A stretch of DNA of 64,000 nt from Torymus aiolomorphi. Lineage: Eukaryota; Arthropoda; Insecta; Hymenoptera; Torymidae. The position numbers and the translations under genes are program-made. Shown one piece after another: positions 23,203-35,620 of this stretch. Location of the stretch: contig CM070874.1 in the NCBI GenBank assembly GCA_036365515.1, positions 163,078,297-163,142,296 on the forward strand. Reading direction: 5' to 3'. The notes under the pieces were generated by a model that did not search any database, was not told where the DNA came from, and was given only the letters and a program-made list of their open reading frames with translations. How positions within the stretch are numbered: position 1 is the first letter of the stretch; each line of letters begins with the position of its first letter.

Positions 23203-26200
23203 GAGATGATTTTTTTCTCGGTGTTTTGCGAGTATTTTCCGCTATGTTAGTCCCTTTGCACCTCCCAAGCGACACGTCCCGGATCGAAATTCTTACGACC
23301 AATTTATTTTACAAGACTATGGCAAAATCTGGAAGGAATATCAGCCATAAAATTTATCTTAAATTAAAAAACTCGCGAGAGATGATTTTTTCACGTTATT
23401 TTTCGTGTATTTTCGGCTATTTTAGCCCTTTTGCACTCCCTAAGCAAAAGGTTCCGGATCGAATTTCATATCCCTATTTTTTTTGCAAGGTTATGACAAC
23501 ATCAGAAAGAAATATCAGAAAAAAAAATTTGTCTTAAATTAATAAACTCGCGAGAGATGATTTTTTTACGTTATTTTTCGTGTATTTTCGGCTATTTTAG
23601 TCCCTTTGCACTCACCAAGCGACACTTCCCAAATCGAATTTCTTATCACCAAGTTTTTTAGGAAACTATGGCAACATCTGGAGGAAATATGAGCCATAAA
23701 ACTTGTCTTAAATTAATAAACTCGGGAGAGATCAATTTTTCACGTTATTTTTCGTGTTTTTTCGACTATTTTAGCCTATTTGCACCCCCTAAGTGAAAGG
23801 TTCCGGATCGAATTTCATATCCCCAATTTTTTTGCAGGGCTATGACAACATCTGGAAGAAATATCGGCCATAAAATTTATCTTAAATTAATAAACTTGAG
23901 AGAGATGATATTTTCATGTTATTTTTCGTGTATTTTAAGCTATTTTAGCCCCTTTGCACCCCCTAAGCGAAAGGTTCCGGATCGAATTTCATATCCCCAA
24001 TTTTTTGGCAGGGTTAGGACAACATCTGGAAGAAATATCAGCCCTAAAATTTGTCTTAAATTAATAAACTCGCGAGAGATGATTTTTTCTCGGTGTTTTG
24101 CAAGTATTTTCCGCTATTTTAGTCCCTTTGCACCCCCAAGCGACACGTCCCGGATCGAATTTCTTACGACCAATTTTTTTACAAGACTATGGCAACATCG
24201 GGAAGGAATATCAGCCATAAAATTTGTCTTAAATTAATAAACTCGCGAGAGATGATTATTTCATGTTATTTTTCGTGTAATTTCGGCTATTTTAGCCCCT
24301 TTGCACCCCCTAAGCGAGAGGTTCCGGATCGAATTTCATATCGCCAATCTTTTTGCAATATTATGACAACATCTGGAAGAAATATCAGCCATAAAATTTG
24401 TCTTGAATTTATAAACTCGCGAGAGATGATTTTTTCCTCGGTGCTTTGCAAGTATTTTCCGGTATTTTAGACCCTTTGCACTCCCCAAGCGACACGTTCC
24501 GGATCGAATTTCTTATCACCACTTTTTTTAGGAGACTATGGTAACATCTGGAAGAAATATCAGCCATAAAACTGGTCTTAAATTAATATACTCGCGAGAG
24601 ATCATTTTTTCACGTTTTTTTCGTGTATTTTCGGCAATTTTAGCCCCTTTGTACCACCAAAGCGACACGTTCCGGATCGAATTTCTTATCACCAATTTTT
24701 TCACAAGGCTATAGTAACATCTGCAAGAAATATCAGCGATAAAATTTGGCTCAAATTAATAAACTCGCGATTGATGATTTTTTCACGTTATTTTTCGTGT
24801 ATTTTCCGCTATTTTAGTCCCTTTGCACCCCCCAAGCGAAAGGTTCCGGAACGAATTTGATATCCCCAATTTTTTTGCAGGGTTATGACAGCATCTGGAA
24901 GAAATATCAGCCCTAAAATTTGTCTTAAAATAATAAACTCGCGAGAGATGATTTTTTTCTCGGTGATTTGCGAGTATTTTCCGCTTTTTTAGTCCCTTTG
25001 CACCCCCCAAGCGACACGTTCCGGATCGAATTGCTTACGACCAATTTTTTTTACAAGACTTTGGCAACATCTGGAAGAAATATGAGCCATAAAACTTGTC
25101 TTAAATTAATAAACTCGCGAAAGATCATTTTTTCACGTGTTCTTCGTGTATTTTCGGCTATTTTAGCCCATTTGCACCCCCTAAGCGAAAGGTTCCGGAT
25201 CGAATTTCATATCCCTAAGTTTTTTGCAATATTATGACAACATCTGGAAGAAATATCAGCCATAAAATTTGTCTTGAATTTATAAACTCGCGAGAGATGA
25301 TTTTTTTCTCGGTGCTTTGCAAGTATTTTCCGGTATTTTAGACCCTTTGCACTCCCCAAGCGACACGTTCCGGATCGAATTTCTTATCACCAATTTTTTT
25401 AGGAGACTATGGTAACATCTGGAAGAAATATCAGCCATAAAACTGGTCTTAAATTAATATACTCGCGAGAGATGATTTTTTTCTCGGTGTTTTGCGAGTA
25501 TTTTCCGCTATGTTAGTCCCTTTGCACCTCCCAAGCGACACGTCCCGGATCGAAATTCTTACGACCAATTTATTTTACAAGACTATGGCAAAATCTGGAA
25601 GGAATATCAGCCATAAAATTTATCTTAAATTAAAAAACTCGCGAGAGATGATTTTTTCACGTTATTTTTCGTGTATTTTCGGCTATTTTAGCCCTTTTGC
25701 ACTCCCTAAGCAAAAGGTTCCGGATCGAATTTCATATCCCTATTTTTTTTGCAAGGTTATGACAACATCAGAAAGAAATATCAGAAAAAAAAATTTGTCT
25801 TAAATTAATAAACTCGCGAGAGATGATTTTTTTACGTTATTTTTCGTGTATTTTCGGCTATTTTAGTCCCTTTGCACTCACCAAGCGACACTTCCCAAAT
25901 CGAATTTCTTATCACCAATTTTTTTAGGAAACTATGGCAACATCTGGAAGAAATATGAGCCATAAAACTTGTCTTAAATTAATAAACTCGGGAGAGATCA
26001 ATTTTTCACGTTATTTTTCGTGTTTTTTCGGCTATTTTAGCCTATTTGCACCCCCTAAGTGAAAGGTTCCGGATCGAATTTCATATCCCCAATTTTTTTG
26101 CAGGGCTATGACAACATCTGGAAGAAATATCGGCCATAAAATTTATCTTAAATTAATAAACTTGAGAGAGATGATATTTTCATGTTATTTTTCGTGTATT

Positions 26201-27480
26201 TTAAGCTATTTTAGCCCCTTTGCACCCCCTAAGCGAAAGGTTCCGGATCGAATTTCATATCCCCAATTTTTTGGCAGGGTTAGGACAACATCTGGAAGAA
26301 ATATCAGCCCTAAAATTTGTCTTAAATTAATAAACTCGCGAGAGATGATTTTTTTCTCGGTGTTTTGCAAGTATTTTCCGCTATTTTAGTCCCTTTGCAC
26401 CCCCCAAGCGACACGTCCCGGATCGAATTTCTTACGACCAATTTTTTTTACAAGACTATGGCAACATCGGGAAGGAATATCAGCCATAAAATTTGTCTTA
26501 AATTAATAAACTCGCGAGAGATGATTATTTCATGTTATTTTTCGTGTAATTTCGGCTATTTTAGCCCCTTTGCACCCCCTAAGCGAGAGGTTCCGGATCG
26601 AATTTCATATCGCCAATCTTTTTGCAATATTATGACAACATCTGGAAGAAATATCAGCCATAAAATTTGTCTTGAATTTATAAACTCGCGAGAGATGATT
26701 TTTTCCTCGGTGCTTTGCAAGTATTTTCCGGTATTTTAGACCCTTTACACTCCCCAAGCGACACGTTCCGGATCGAATTTCTTATCACCACTTTTTTTAG
26801 GAGACTATGGTAACATCTGGAAGAAATATCAGCCATAAAACTGGTCTTAAATTAATATACTCGCGAGAGATCATTTTTTCACGTTTTTTTCGTGTATTTT
26901 CGGCAATTTTAGCCCCTTTGCACCACCAAAGCGACACGTTCCGGATCGAATTTCTTATCACCAATTTTTTCACAAGGCTATAGTAACATCTGCAAGAAAT
27001 ATCAGCGATAAAATTTGGCTCAAATTAATAAACTCGCGATTGATGATTTTTTCACGTTATTTTTCGTGTGTTTTCCGCTATTTTAGTCCCTTTGCACCCC
27101 CCAAGCGAAAGGTTCCGGAACGAATTTGATATCCCCAATTTTTTTGCAGGGTTATGACAGCATCTGGAAGAAATATCAGCCCTAAAATTTGTCTTAAAAT
27201 AATAAACTCGCGAGAGATGATTTTTTTCTCGGTGATTTGCGAGTATTTTCCGCTTTTTTAGTCCCTTTGCACCCCCCAAGCGACACGTTCCGGATCGAAT
27301 TGCTTACGCCCAATTTTTTTTACAAGACTTTGGCAACATCTGGAAGAAATATGAGCCATAAAACTTGTCTTAAATTAATAAACTCGCGAAAGATCATTTT
27401 TTCACGTGTTCTTCGTGTATTTTCGGCTATTTTAGCCCATTTGCACCCCCTAAGCGAAAGGTTCCGGATCGAATTTCATA
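23203..27480 (+). repeat. Higher-order repeat, period ~2267 bp (13 monomers)
   Basis: Landmarks at 23226, 23842, 24783 and 24968 recur at 25492, 26108, 27052 and 27237 (offsets 2266 to 2269), with only scattered base changes, for example at 24652 versus 26921. It is the clearest young tandem duplication in the array. Confidence 0.85.
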
Positions 27481-29586
27481 TCCCTAAGTTTTTTGCAAGG
27501 TTATGACAACATCTGGAAGAAATATCAGCCATAAAACTTGTCTTAAATTAATAAACTCGCGAGAGATCATTTTTTCACGTTATTTTTCGTGTATTTTCGG
27601 CTATTTTAGCCCATTTGCACCCCCTAAGTGAAAGGTTCTGTATCGAATTTCTTATCACCAATTTTTTTAGGAAACTATGTCAACATCTGGAAGAAATATC
27701 AGCCATAAAACTTGTCTTAAATTAATAAACTCGCGAGAGATAATTTTTTCACGTAATTTTTCGTGTATTTTCGGCTACTTTAGTCCCTTTGCACCCCGTA
27801 AGCGAAAGGTTCCGGAACGAATTTCATATCCCCAATATTTTGCAGGGTTAGGACAACATCTGGAAGAAATATCAGCCCTAAAATTTGTCTTAAATTAATA
27901 AACTCGCGAGAGATGATTTTTTTCTCGGTGTTTTGCGAGTATTTTCCGCTATGTTAGTCCCTTTGCACCCCCCAAGCGACACGTCCCGGATCGAAATTCT
28001 TACGACCAATTTATTTTACAAGACTATGGCAAAATCTGGAAGGAATATCAGCCATAAAATTTATCTTAAATTATAAAACTCGCGAGAGATGATTTTTTCA
28101 CGTTATTTTTCGTGTATTTTCGGCTATTTTAGCCCTTTTGCACCCCCTAAGCAAAAGGTTCCGGATCGAATTTCATATCCCTATTTTTTTTGCAAGGTTA
28201 TGACAACATCAGAAAGAAATATCAGAAAAAAAAATTTGTCTTAAATTGATAAACTCGCGAGAGATGATTTTTTCACGTTATTTTTCGTGTATTTTCGGCT
28301 ATTTTAGTCCCTTTGCACTCCCTAAGCGACACTTTCCGGATCGATTTTCTTATCACCAATTTTTTGCAAGGCTATAGTAACATCTGCAAGAAATATCAGC
28401 GATAAAATTTGTCTTAAATTAATAATCTCGCGAGAGATGATTTTTTCACGTTATTTTTCGTGTATTTTCGGCTATTTTAGTCCCTTTGCACCCCCCAAGC
28501 GACACGTCCCGGATCGAATTTCTTATCACCAATTTTTTGACAAAACTATGGCAACATCTGGAAGAAATATCAGCCATAAAACTTGTCTTAAATTAATAAA
28601 CTCGCGAGAGATGATTTTTTCACGTTATATTTCGTGTATTTTCGGCTATTTTAGCCCTTTTGCACCCCCTAAGCAAAAGGTTCCAGATCGAATTTCATAT
28701 CCCTAATTTTTTTGCAAGGTTATGATAACATCAGTAAGAAATATCAGAAAAAAAAATTTGTCTTAAATTAATAAACTCGCGAGAGATGATTTTTTCACTT
28801 TATTTTTCGTGTATTTTCGGCTATTTTTGTCCCTTTGCGCTCCCTAAGCGACACGTCCCGGATCGAATTTCTTATCACCAATTTTTTTAGGAGACTATGG
28901 TAACATCTGGAAGAAATATCAGCCATAAAACTGGTCTTAAATTAATAAACTCGCGAGAGATCATTTTTTCACGTTATTTTTCGTGTATTTTAAGCTATTT
29001 CAGCCCCTTTGCACCCCCTAAGCGAAAGGTACCGGATCGAATTTCATATCCCCAATATTTGTGCAGGGTTAGGACAACATCTGGAAGAAATATCAGCCCT
29101 AAAATTTGTCTTAAATTAATAAACTCGCGAGACATAATTTTTTTCTCGGTGTTTTGCGAGTATTTTCCGCTATTTTAGTCCCTTTACACCCCCCAAGCGA
29201 CACGTCCCGGAACGAATTTCTTACGACAAATTTTTTTTACAAGACTATGGCAACATCTGGAAGGAATATCAGCCATAAAATTTGTCTTAAATTTATAAAC
29301 TCGCGAGAGATAATTTTTTTCTCGGCGTTTTGCAAGTATTTTCCGGTATTTTAGACACTTTGCACCCCCCAAGCGACACATTCCGGATCGAATTTCTTAT
29401 CGCCAATTTTTCTACAAGGCTATGGCAATATCTAGAAGAAAGATCAGCCATAAAATTTGGCTCAAATTAATAAACTCGCTGTGAGATGATTTTTTCACGT
29501 TATTTTTCGTGTATTTTCGGCTACTTTAGTCCCTTTGCACCCCCTAAGCGAAAGGTTCCGGAACGAATTTCACATCCCCAATTTTT

Positions 29587-32460
29587 TTGCAAGGTTATAT
29601 GACAACATCTGGAAGAAATATCGGCCATAAAATTTGTCTTAAATTAAGAAACTCGCGGGAGATGATTTTTTCACGTTATTTTTCGTGTATTTTCGGCTAC
29701 TTTAGTCCCTTTGCACCCCCTAAGCGAAAGGTTCCGGAACGAATTTCATATTCCCAATTTTTTTGCAGGGGGGTTATGACAACATCTGGAAGAAATATCA
29801 GACCTAAAATTCGTCTTAAATTAATAAACACGCGGGAGATGATTATTTCATGTTATATTTCGTGTATTTTCGGCTACTTTAGCCCCTTTGCAGCCCCTAA
29901 GCGAGAGGTTCCGGATCGAATCTCATATACCCAATTTTTTGGCGAGGCTATGACAACATCTGGAAGAAATATCAGCCATAAAATTTGTCTTAAATTAATA
30001 AACTCGCGAGAGATAATTTTTTTCTCAGTGTTTTGCGAGTATTTCCTGTATTTTAGTCCCTTTACACCCACCAAACGACACGTCCCGGATCGAATTTCTT
30101 ATCACTAATTTTTTTACAAGACCATGGCAACATCTGGAAGAAATATCGGCCATAAAACTTGTCTTAAATTAATAAACTCGCGAGAGATGATTTTTTCACG
30201 TTATTTTTCGTGTATTTTCGGCTATTTTAGCCCCTTTGCACCCCCTAAGCGAAAGGTTCCTGATCGAATTTCATATCCCTAATTTTTTTGCAAGGTTATG
30301 ACAACATCTGGAAGAAATCTCAGAAAAAAAAATTTTTCTTAAATTAATGAACTCGCGAGAGATGATTTTTTCACGTTATTTTTCGTGTATTTTCGGCTAT
30401 TTTAGTCCCTTTGCACCCCCCAAGCGACAAGTCCCGGATCGAATTTCTTATCACCAATTTTTTTAGGAGACTATGGCAACATCTGGAAGAAATATCAGCC
30501 ATAAAACTTGTCTTAAATTAATAAACTCGCGAGAGATCATTTTTTCACGTTATTTTTCGTGTATTTTCGGCTATTTTAGCCCCTTTGCACCCCCCAAGCG
30601 ACACGTTCCGGATCGAATTTCTTATCGCCAATTTTTCTACAAGGCTATGGCAACATCTAGAAGAAAGATCAGACATAAAATTTGCCTTAAGTTAATCAAC
30701 TCGCTGTGAGATGATTTTTTCACGTTATTTTTCGTGTATTTTCAGCTATGTTAGCCCCTTTCCACCCCCTAAGCGAAAGGTTCCGGATCCAATTTCATAT
30801 CCCCAATTTTTTTGCAAGGCTATGGCAACATCTGAAAGAAATAGCAGCCATAAAATTTGTCTTAAATTAATAAACTCGCGAGAGATGATTTTTTTTCGGT
30901 GTTTTGCGAGTATTTTCCGCTATTTTAGTCCCTTTGCACCCCCCAAGCGACACGTTCTGGATCGAATTTCTTATCACCAATTTTTTTGCAAGGCTATGGC
31001 AACATCTGGAAGAAATATCAGCCATAAAATTTGTCTTAAATTAATAAACTCGCGAGAGATGATTTTCTCACCTTATTTTTCGTGTATTTTCGGCTATTTT
31101 AGCACCTTTGCACCCCCTAAGCGAAAGGTTCCGGATCGAATTTCATATCTCCAATTTTTCTGCGGGGCTATGACAACATCTGAAAGAAATATCAGTCATA
31201 AAATTTGTCTTAAATTAATAAACTTGCGAGAGATGATTTTTTCACGTTATTTTTCGTGTATTTTCGGCTATTTTAGCCCCTTTGCACCCCCTAAGCGAAA
31301 GGTTCCGGATCGAATTTCATATCTCCAATTTTTTTGCGAGTCTGTGACAACATCTGGAAGAAACATCAGCCATAAGATTTGTCCTAAATTAATAAAATCA
31401 CGAGAGATGATTTTTTCTCGATGTTTTGCAAGTATTTTCCGCTATTTTAGTCCCTTTACAACCACCAAGCGACACGTTCCGGATCGAATTTCATATTCCC
31501 AATTTTTTTGCAGGGGGGTTATGACAACATCTGCAAGAAACATCAGCGATAAAATTTGTCTTAAATTAATAAACTCGCGAGAGATGATTTTATCACGTTA
31601 TTTTTCGTGTATTTTCGGCTACTTTAGTCCCTTTGCACCCCCTAAGCGAAAGGTTCCGTAACGAATTTCATATCCCCAATTTTTTTGCAAGGTTATATGA
31701 CAACATTTGGAAGAAATATCGGCCATAAAATTTGTCTTAAATTAATAAACTCGCGGGAGATGATTTTTTCACGTTATTTTTCGTGTATTTTCGGCTACTT
31801 TAGTCCCTTTGCACCCCCTAAGCGAGAGGTTCCGGATCGAATCTCATATACCCAATTTTTTTGCGAGACTATGACAACATCTGGAAGAAATATCAGCCAT
31901 AAAATTTGTCTTAAATTAATAAACTCGCGAGAGATGATTTTTTTCTCAGTGTTTTGCGAGTATTTCCTGTATTTTAGTCCCTTTGCACCCACCAAACGAC
32001 ACGTCCCGGATCGAATTTCTTATCACTAATTTTTTTACAAGACCATGGCAACATCTGGAAGAAATATCGGCCATAAAACTTGTCTTAAATTAATAAACTC
32101 GCGAGAGATGATTTTTTCACGTTATTTTTCGTGTATTTTCGGCTATTTTAGCCCCTTTGCACCCCCTAAGCGAAAGGTTCCTGATCGAATTTCATATCCC
32201 TAATTTTTTTGCAAGGTTATGACAACATCTGGAAGAAATATCAGAAAAAGAAATTTTTCTTAAATTGATAAACTCGCGAGAGATGATTTTTTCACGTTAT
32301 TTTTCGTGTATTTTCGGCTATTTTAGTCCCTTTGCACCCCCCAAGCGACAAGTCCCCGATCGAATTTCTTATCACCAATTTTTTTAGGAGACTATGGCAA
32401 CATCTGGAAGAAATATCAGCCATAAAACTTGTCTTAAATTAATAAACTCGCGAGAGATCA
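29587..32460 (+). repeat. Higher-order repeat, offset ~1920-2100 bp
   Basis: The segment starting at 29587 (GCAAGGTTATATGACAACAT) recurs at 31685, and its downstream part at 30473 recurs at 32394. The offset falls from 2098 to 1921, one monomer less, so one copy lost or gained a monomer. Confidence 0.7.
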
Positions 32461-35397
32461 TTTTTTCACGTTATTTTTCGTGTATTTTCGGCTATTTTAG
32501 CCCCTTTGCACCACCAAAGCGAGACGTTCCGGATCGAATTTCTTATCACCAATTTTTTCACAAGGCTATAGTAACATCTGCAAGAAATATCAGCCATAAA
32601 ATTTGGCGCAAATTAATAAACTCGCGATTGATGATTTTTTCATGTTATTTTTCGTGTATTTTCCGCTATTTTAGTCCCTTAGCACCCGCCAAGCGAAAGG
32701 TTCCGGAACGAATTTCATATCCCCAATTTTTTTGCAGGGTTACGACAACATCTCGAAGAAATATCAGCCCTAAAATTTGTCTTAAATTAATAAACTCGCG
32801 AGAGATGGTTATTTTCTCGGTGATTTGCGAGTATTTTCCGCTATTTGAATCCCTTTGCACCCCCCAAGCGACACGTCCCGGATCGAATTTCTTACGACCA
32901 ATTTTTTTTACAAGATTTTGGCAACATCTGGAAGAAATATAAGCCATAAAACTTGTCTTAAATTAATAAACTCGCGAGATATGATTTTTCACATTATTTT
33001 TCGTGTATTTTCGGCTATTTTAGCCCTTTTCCACCCCCTAAGCAAAAGGTTCCGGATCGAATTTCATATCCCTAATTTTTTTGCAAGGTTATGACAACAT
33101 CTGGAAGAAATATCAGCCATAAAACTGGTCTTAAATTAATAAACTCGCGAGAGATCATTTTTTCACTTTATTTTTCGTGTATTTTCGGCTATTTTAGCCC
33201 ATTTGCACCCCCTAAGTGAAAGGTTCCGTATCAAATTTCATATCCCCAATTTTTTTGCAGGGTTATGACAACATCTGGAAGAAATATCAGCCATAAAATT
33301 TATCATAAATTAATAAAATCGCGAGAGATGATTTTGTCACGTTATTTTTCGTGTATTTTCGGCAATTTAAGCCCCTTTGCACCCCCTAAGCGAAAGGTTC
33401 CGGATCGAATTTTATCCATAATTTTTTTGCAAGGTTATGACAAGATCTGGAAGAAATGTCAGAAAAAAATATTTGTCTTAAATTAGTAAACTCGCGAGAG
33501 ATGATTTTTTCACGTTATTTTTCGTGTATTTTCGGCTATTTTAGTCCCTTTGCACCCCCCAAGCGACACGTCCCGTATCGAATTTCTTATCACCAATTTT
33601 TTTAGGAGACTATGGCAACATCTGGAAGAAATATCATCCATAAAACTTGTCTTAAATTAATGAACTCGGGAGAGATCATTTTTTCACGTTATTTATCGTG
33701 TATTTTCGGCTATTTTAGCCCATTTGCACCCCCTAAGTGAAAGGTTCCGGATCGAATTTCATATCCCCAATTTTTGTGCAAGGTTATGACAACATCTGGA
33801 AGAAATATCAGAAATAAAATTTGTCTTAAATTAATAAACTCGCGTGAAATGATTTTTTTCTCGGTGTTTTGCGAGTATTTTCCGGTATTTTAGTCCTTTT
33901 GCACCCCCCAAGCAACACGTTCGGGATCGAATTTCTTATCGCCAATTTTTTCACTAGGCTATAGTAACATCTGCATGAAATATCAGCCATAAAATTTGGC
34001 TCAAATTAATAAACTCGCGATTGATGATTTTTTCACGTTATTTTTCGTGTATTTTCCGCTTTTTTAGTCCCTTTGCACACCCCATGCGAAAGGTTCCGGA
34101 ACGAATTTCATATCCCCAATTTTTTTGCATGGTCATGACAACATCTGGAAGAAATATCAACCCTAAAATTTGTCTTAAATTAATAAACTCGCGAGAGATG
34201 ATTTTTTTCTCGGTGTTTTGCGAGTATTTTCCTCTATTTTAGTCCCTTTGCACCCCCCAAGCGACACGTCCCGGTTCGAATTTCTTACGACCATTTTTTT
34301 TACAAGACTATGGCACCATCTGTAAGAAATATCAGCCATAAACTTTGTCTTAAATTAATAAACTCGCGAGAGATGATTATTTCATGTTATTTTTCGTGTA
34401 TTTTCGGCTATTTTAGCCCCTTTGCACCCCCTAAGCGAGAGGTTCCGGATCGAATTTCATATCCCCAATTTTTTTGCAATATTATGACAACATCTGGAAG
34501 AAATATCAGCCATAAAATTTGTCTTAAATTTATAAACTCGCGAGAGATGATTTTTTCATGTTATTTTTTATGTATTTTCGGATATTTTAGCTCCTTTGCA
34601 CCTCCTAAGTGACACGTTCCGGATCGATTTTCTTATCACCAATTTTTTGCCAGGCTATAGTAACATCTGCAAGAAATATCAGCAATAAAATTTGGCTCAA
34701 ACAAATAAACTCGCTGTGAGATGATTTTTTCACGTTATTTTTCGTGTATTTTCAGCTATTTTAGCCCCTTTCCACCCCCTAAGCGAAAGGTTCCGGATCC
34801 AATTTCATATCCCCAATTTTTTTGCAAGGCTATGGCAACATCTGAAAGAAATATCAGCCATAAAATTTGTCTTAAATTAATAAACTCGCGAGAGATGATT
34901 TTTTTCTCGGTGTTTTGCGAGTATTTTCCGCTATTTTAGTCCCTTTGCACCCCCCAAGCGACACGTTCTGGATCGAATTTCTTATCACCAATTTTTTTGC
35001 AAGGCTATGGCAACATCTGGAAGAAATATCAGCCATAAAATTTGTCTTATATTAATAAACTCGCGAGAGATGATTTTTTCACCTTATTTTTCGTGTATTT
35101 TCGGCTATTTTAGCAACTTTGCACCCCCTAAGCGAAAGGTTCCGGATCGAATTTCATATCTCCAATTTTTCTGCGGGGCTATGACAACATCTGCAAGAAA
35201 TATCAGTCATAAAATTTGTCTTAAATTAATAAACTTGCGAGAGATGATTTTTTCACGTTATTTTTCGTGTATTTTCGGCTATTTTAGCCCCTTTGCACCC
35301 CCTAAGCGAAAGGTTCCGGATCGAATTTCGTATCCCCAATTTTTTTGCAAGGCTACGGCAACTACTGGAAGAAATATCAGCCATAAAATTTGTCTTA

Positions 35398-35612
35398 AGT
35401 TAATAAACTGAGATGGTATCAATTTTTTTTTTAATGTATTGTCTGGTCGGGGTGGTTTTAGGGATGATTTGGGGGGATGATCACTTTGGAAATAACTTAT
35501 TTTGCAGTTTATACATGTTTTATGCATATCTCTAGGATAGAATATAAAAAAAACTGAATTTGGAAATTTTCGATATTTCGTTCACGATGAACGTTCAGAA
35601 CTTCAGACACAT
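35398..35612. repeat. Right terminal inverted repeat (unique outer part)
   Basis: It begins where the last monomer turns into ATAAACTGAGATGGTATCAA and ends with GAACGTTCAGAACTTCAGAC at 35608, followed by ACAT and the CGTTAAAT copy at 35613. It is the reverse complement of 8009-8204. Confidence 0.75.
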
Positions 35613-35620
35613 CGTTAAAT
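35613..35620. repeat. Putative target-site duplication, right (CGTTAAAT)
   Basis: It matches 8001-8008 exactly and in direct orientation. It is offset four bases from the right inverted terminus. Confidence 0.5.

Larger units (their letters stand above)
15656..35397 (+). repeat. 174-bp satellite array, right arm (~113 monomers)
   Basis: Monomers repeat every 174 bp; successive GATGAT starts at 19021, 19195 and 19369 show it. Each contains CTCGCGAG, CACG-TTATTTTT-CGTG, a CCCCTTTGCACCCCC-like run and TCTTAAATTAATAAACTC. Two main subtypes alternate. One has CTAAGCGAAAGGTTCCGG with CATATCCCC, the other CCAAGCGACACGTCCCGG with CTTATCACC. A third variant has TTTTTTCTCGGTGTTTTGCG in place of the CACG hairpin. 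The first monomers (15660-16400) are the most diverged. Open frames up to 316 codons in this array are by-products of the 58-codon period. Confidence 0.96.
8009..35612. mobile_element. Giant foldback-like element with satellite arms
   Basis: The outer ~200 bp on each side are inverted copies, including a shared TTCTGAACGTTC stretch, a short palindrome (CGTTCA-TCG-TGAACG) and a TGATCA(C/T)CCCCCAAATCATC-like block. Inside them the same ~174-bp monomer is arrayed in opposite orientation (minus on the left, plus on the right), around a 5.9-kb middle. Left and right 8-mers match directly. Drosophila foldback and Galileo elements have this plan (tandem-repeat-rich terminal inverted repeats), but this is far larger. 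No intact transposase was recognised in the middle. An alternative is an inverted duplication of an array edge. Confidence 0.55.

Noticed and set aside
15656..35397. CRISPR array
   Set aside because: Units are directly adjacent with no unique spacers, monomers are 174 bp and diverged, and the setting is eukaryotic.
15949..35411. Dozens of 60- to 316-codon open frames with FGYFSPFAPPKRKVPDRISY-like peptides
   Set aside because: They repeat every 58 codons with the satellite, have no start-site or family evidence, and exist on both strands. I treat them as by-products of the array.
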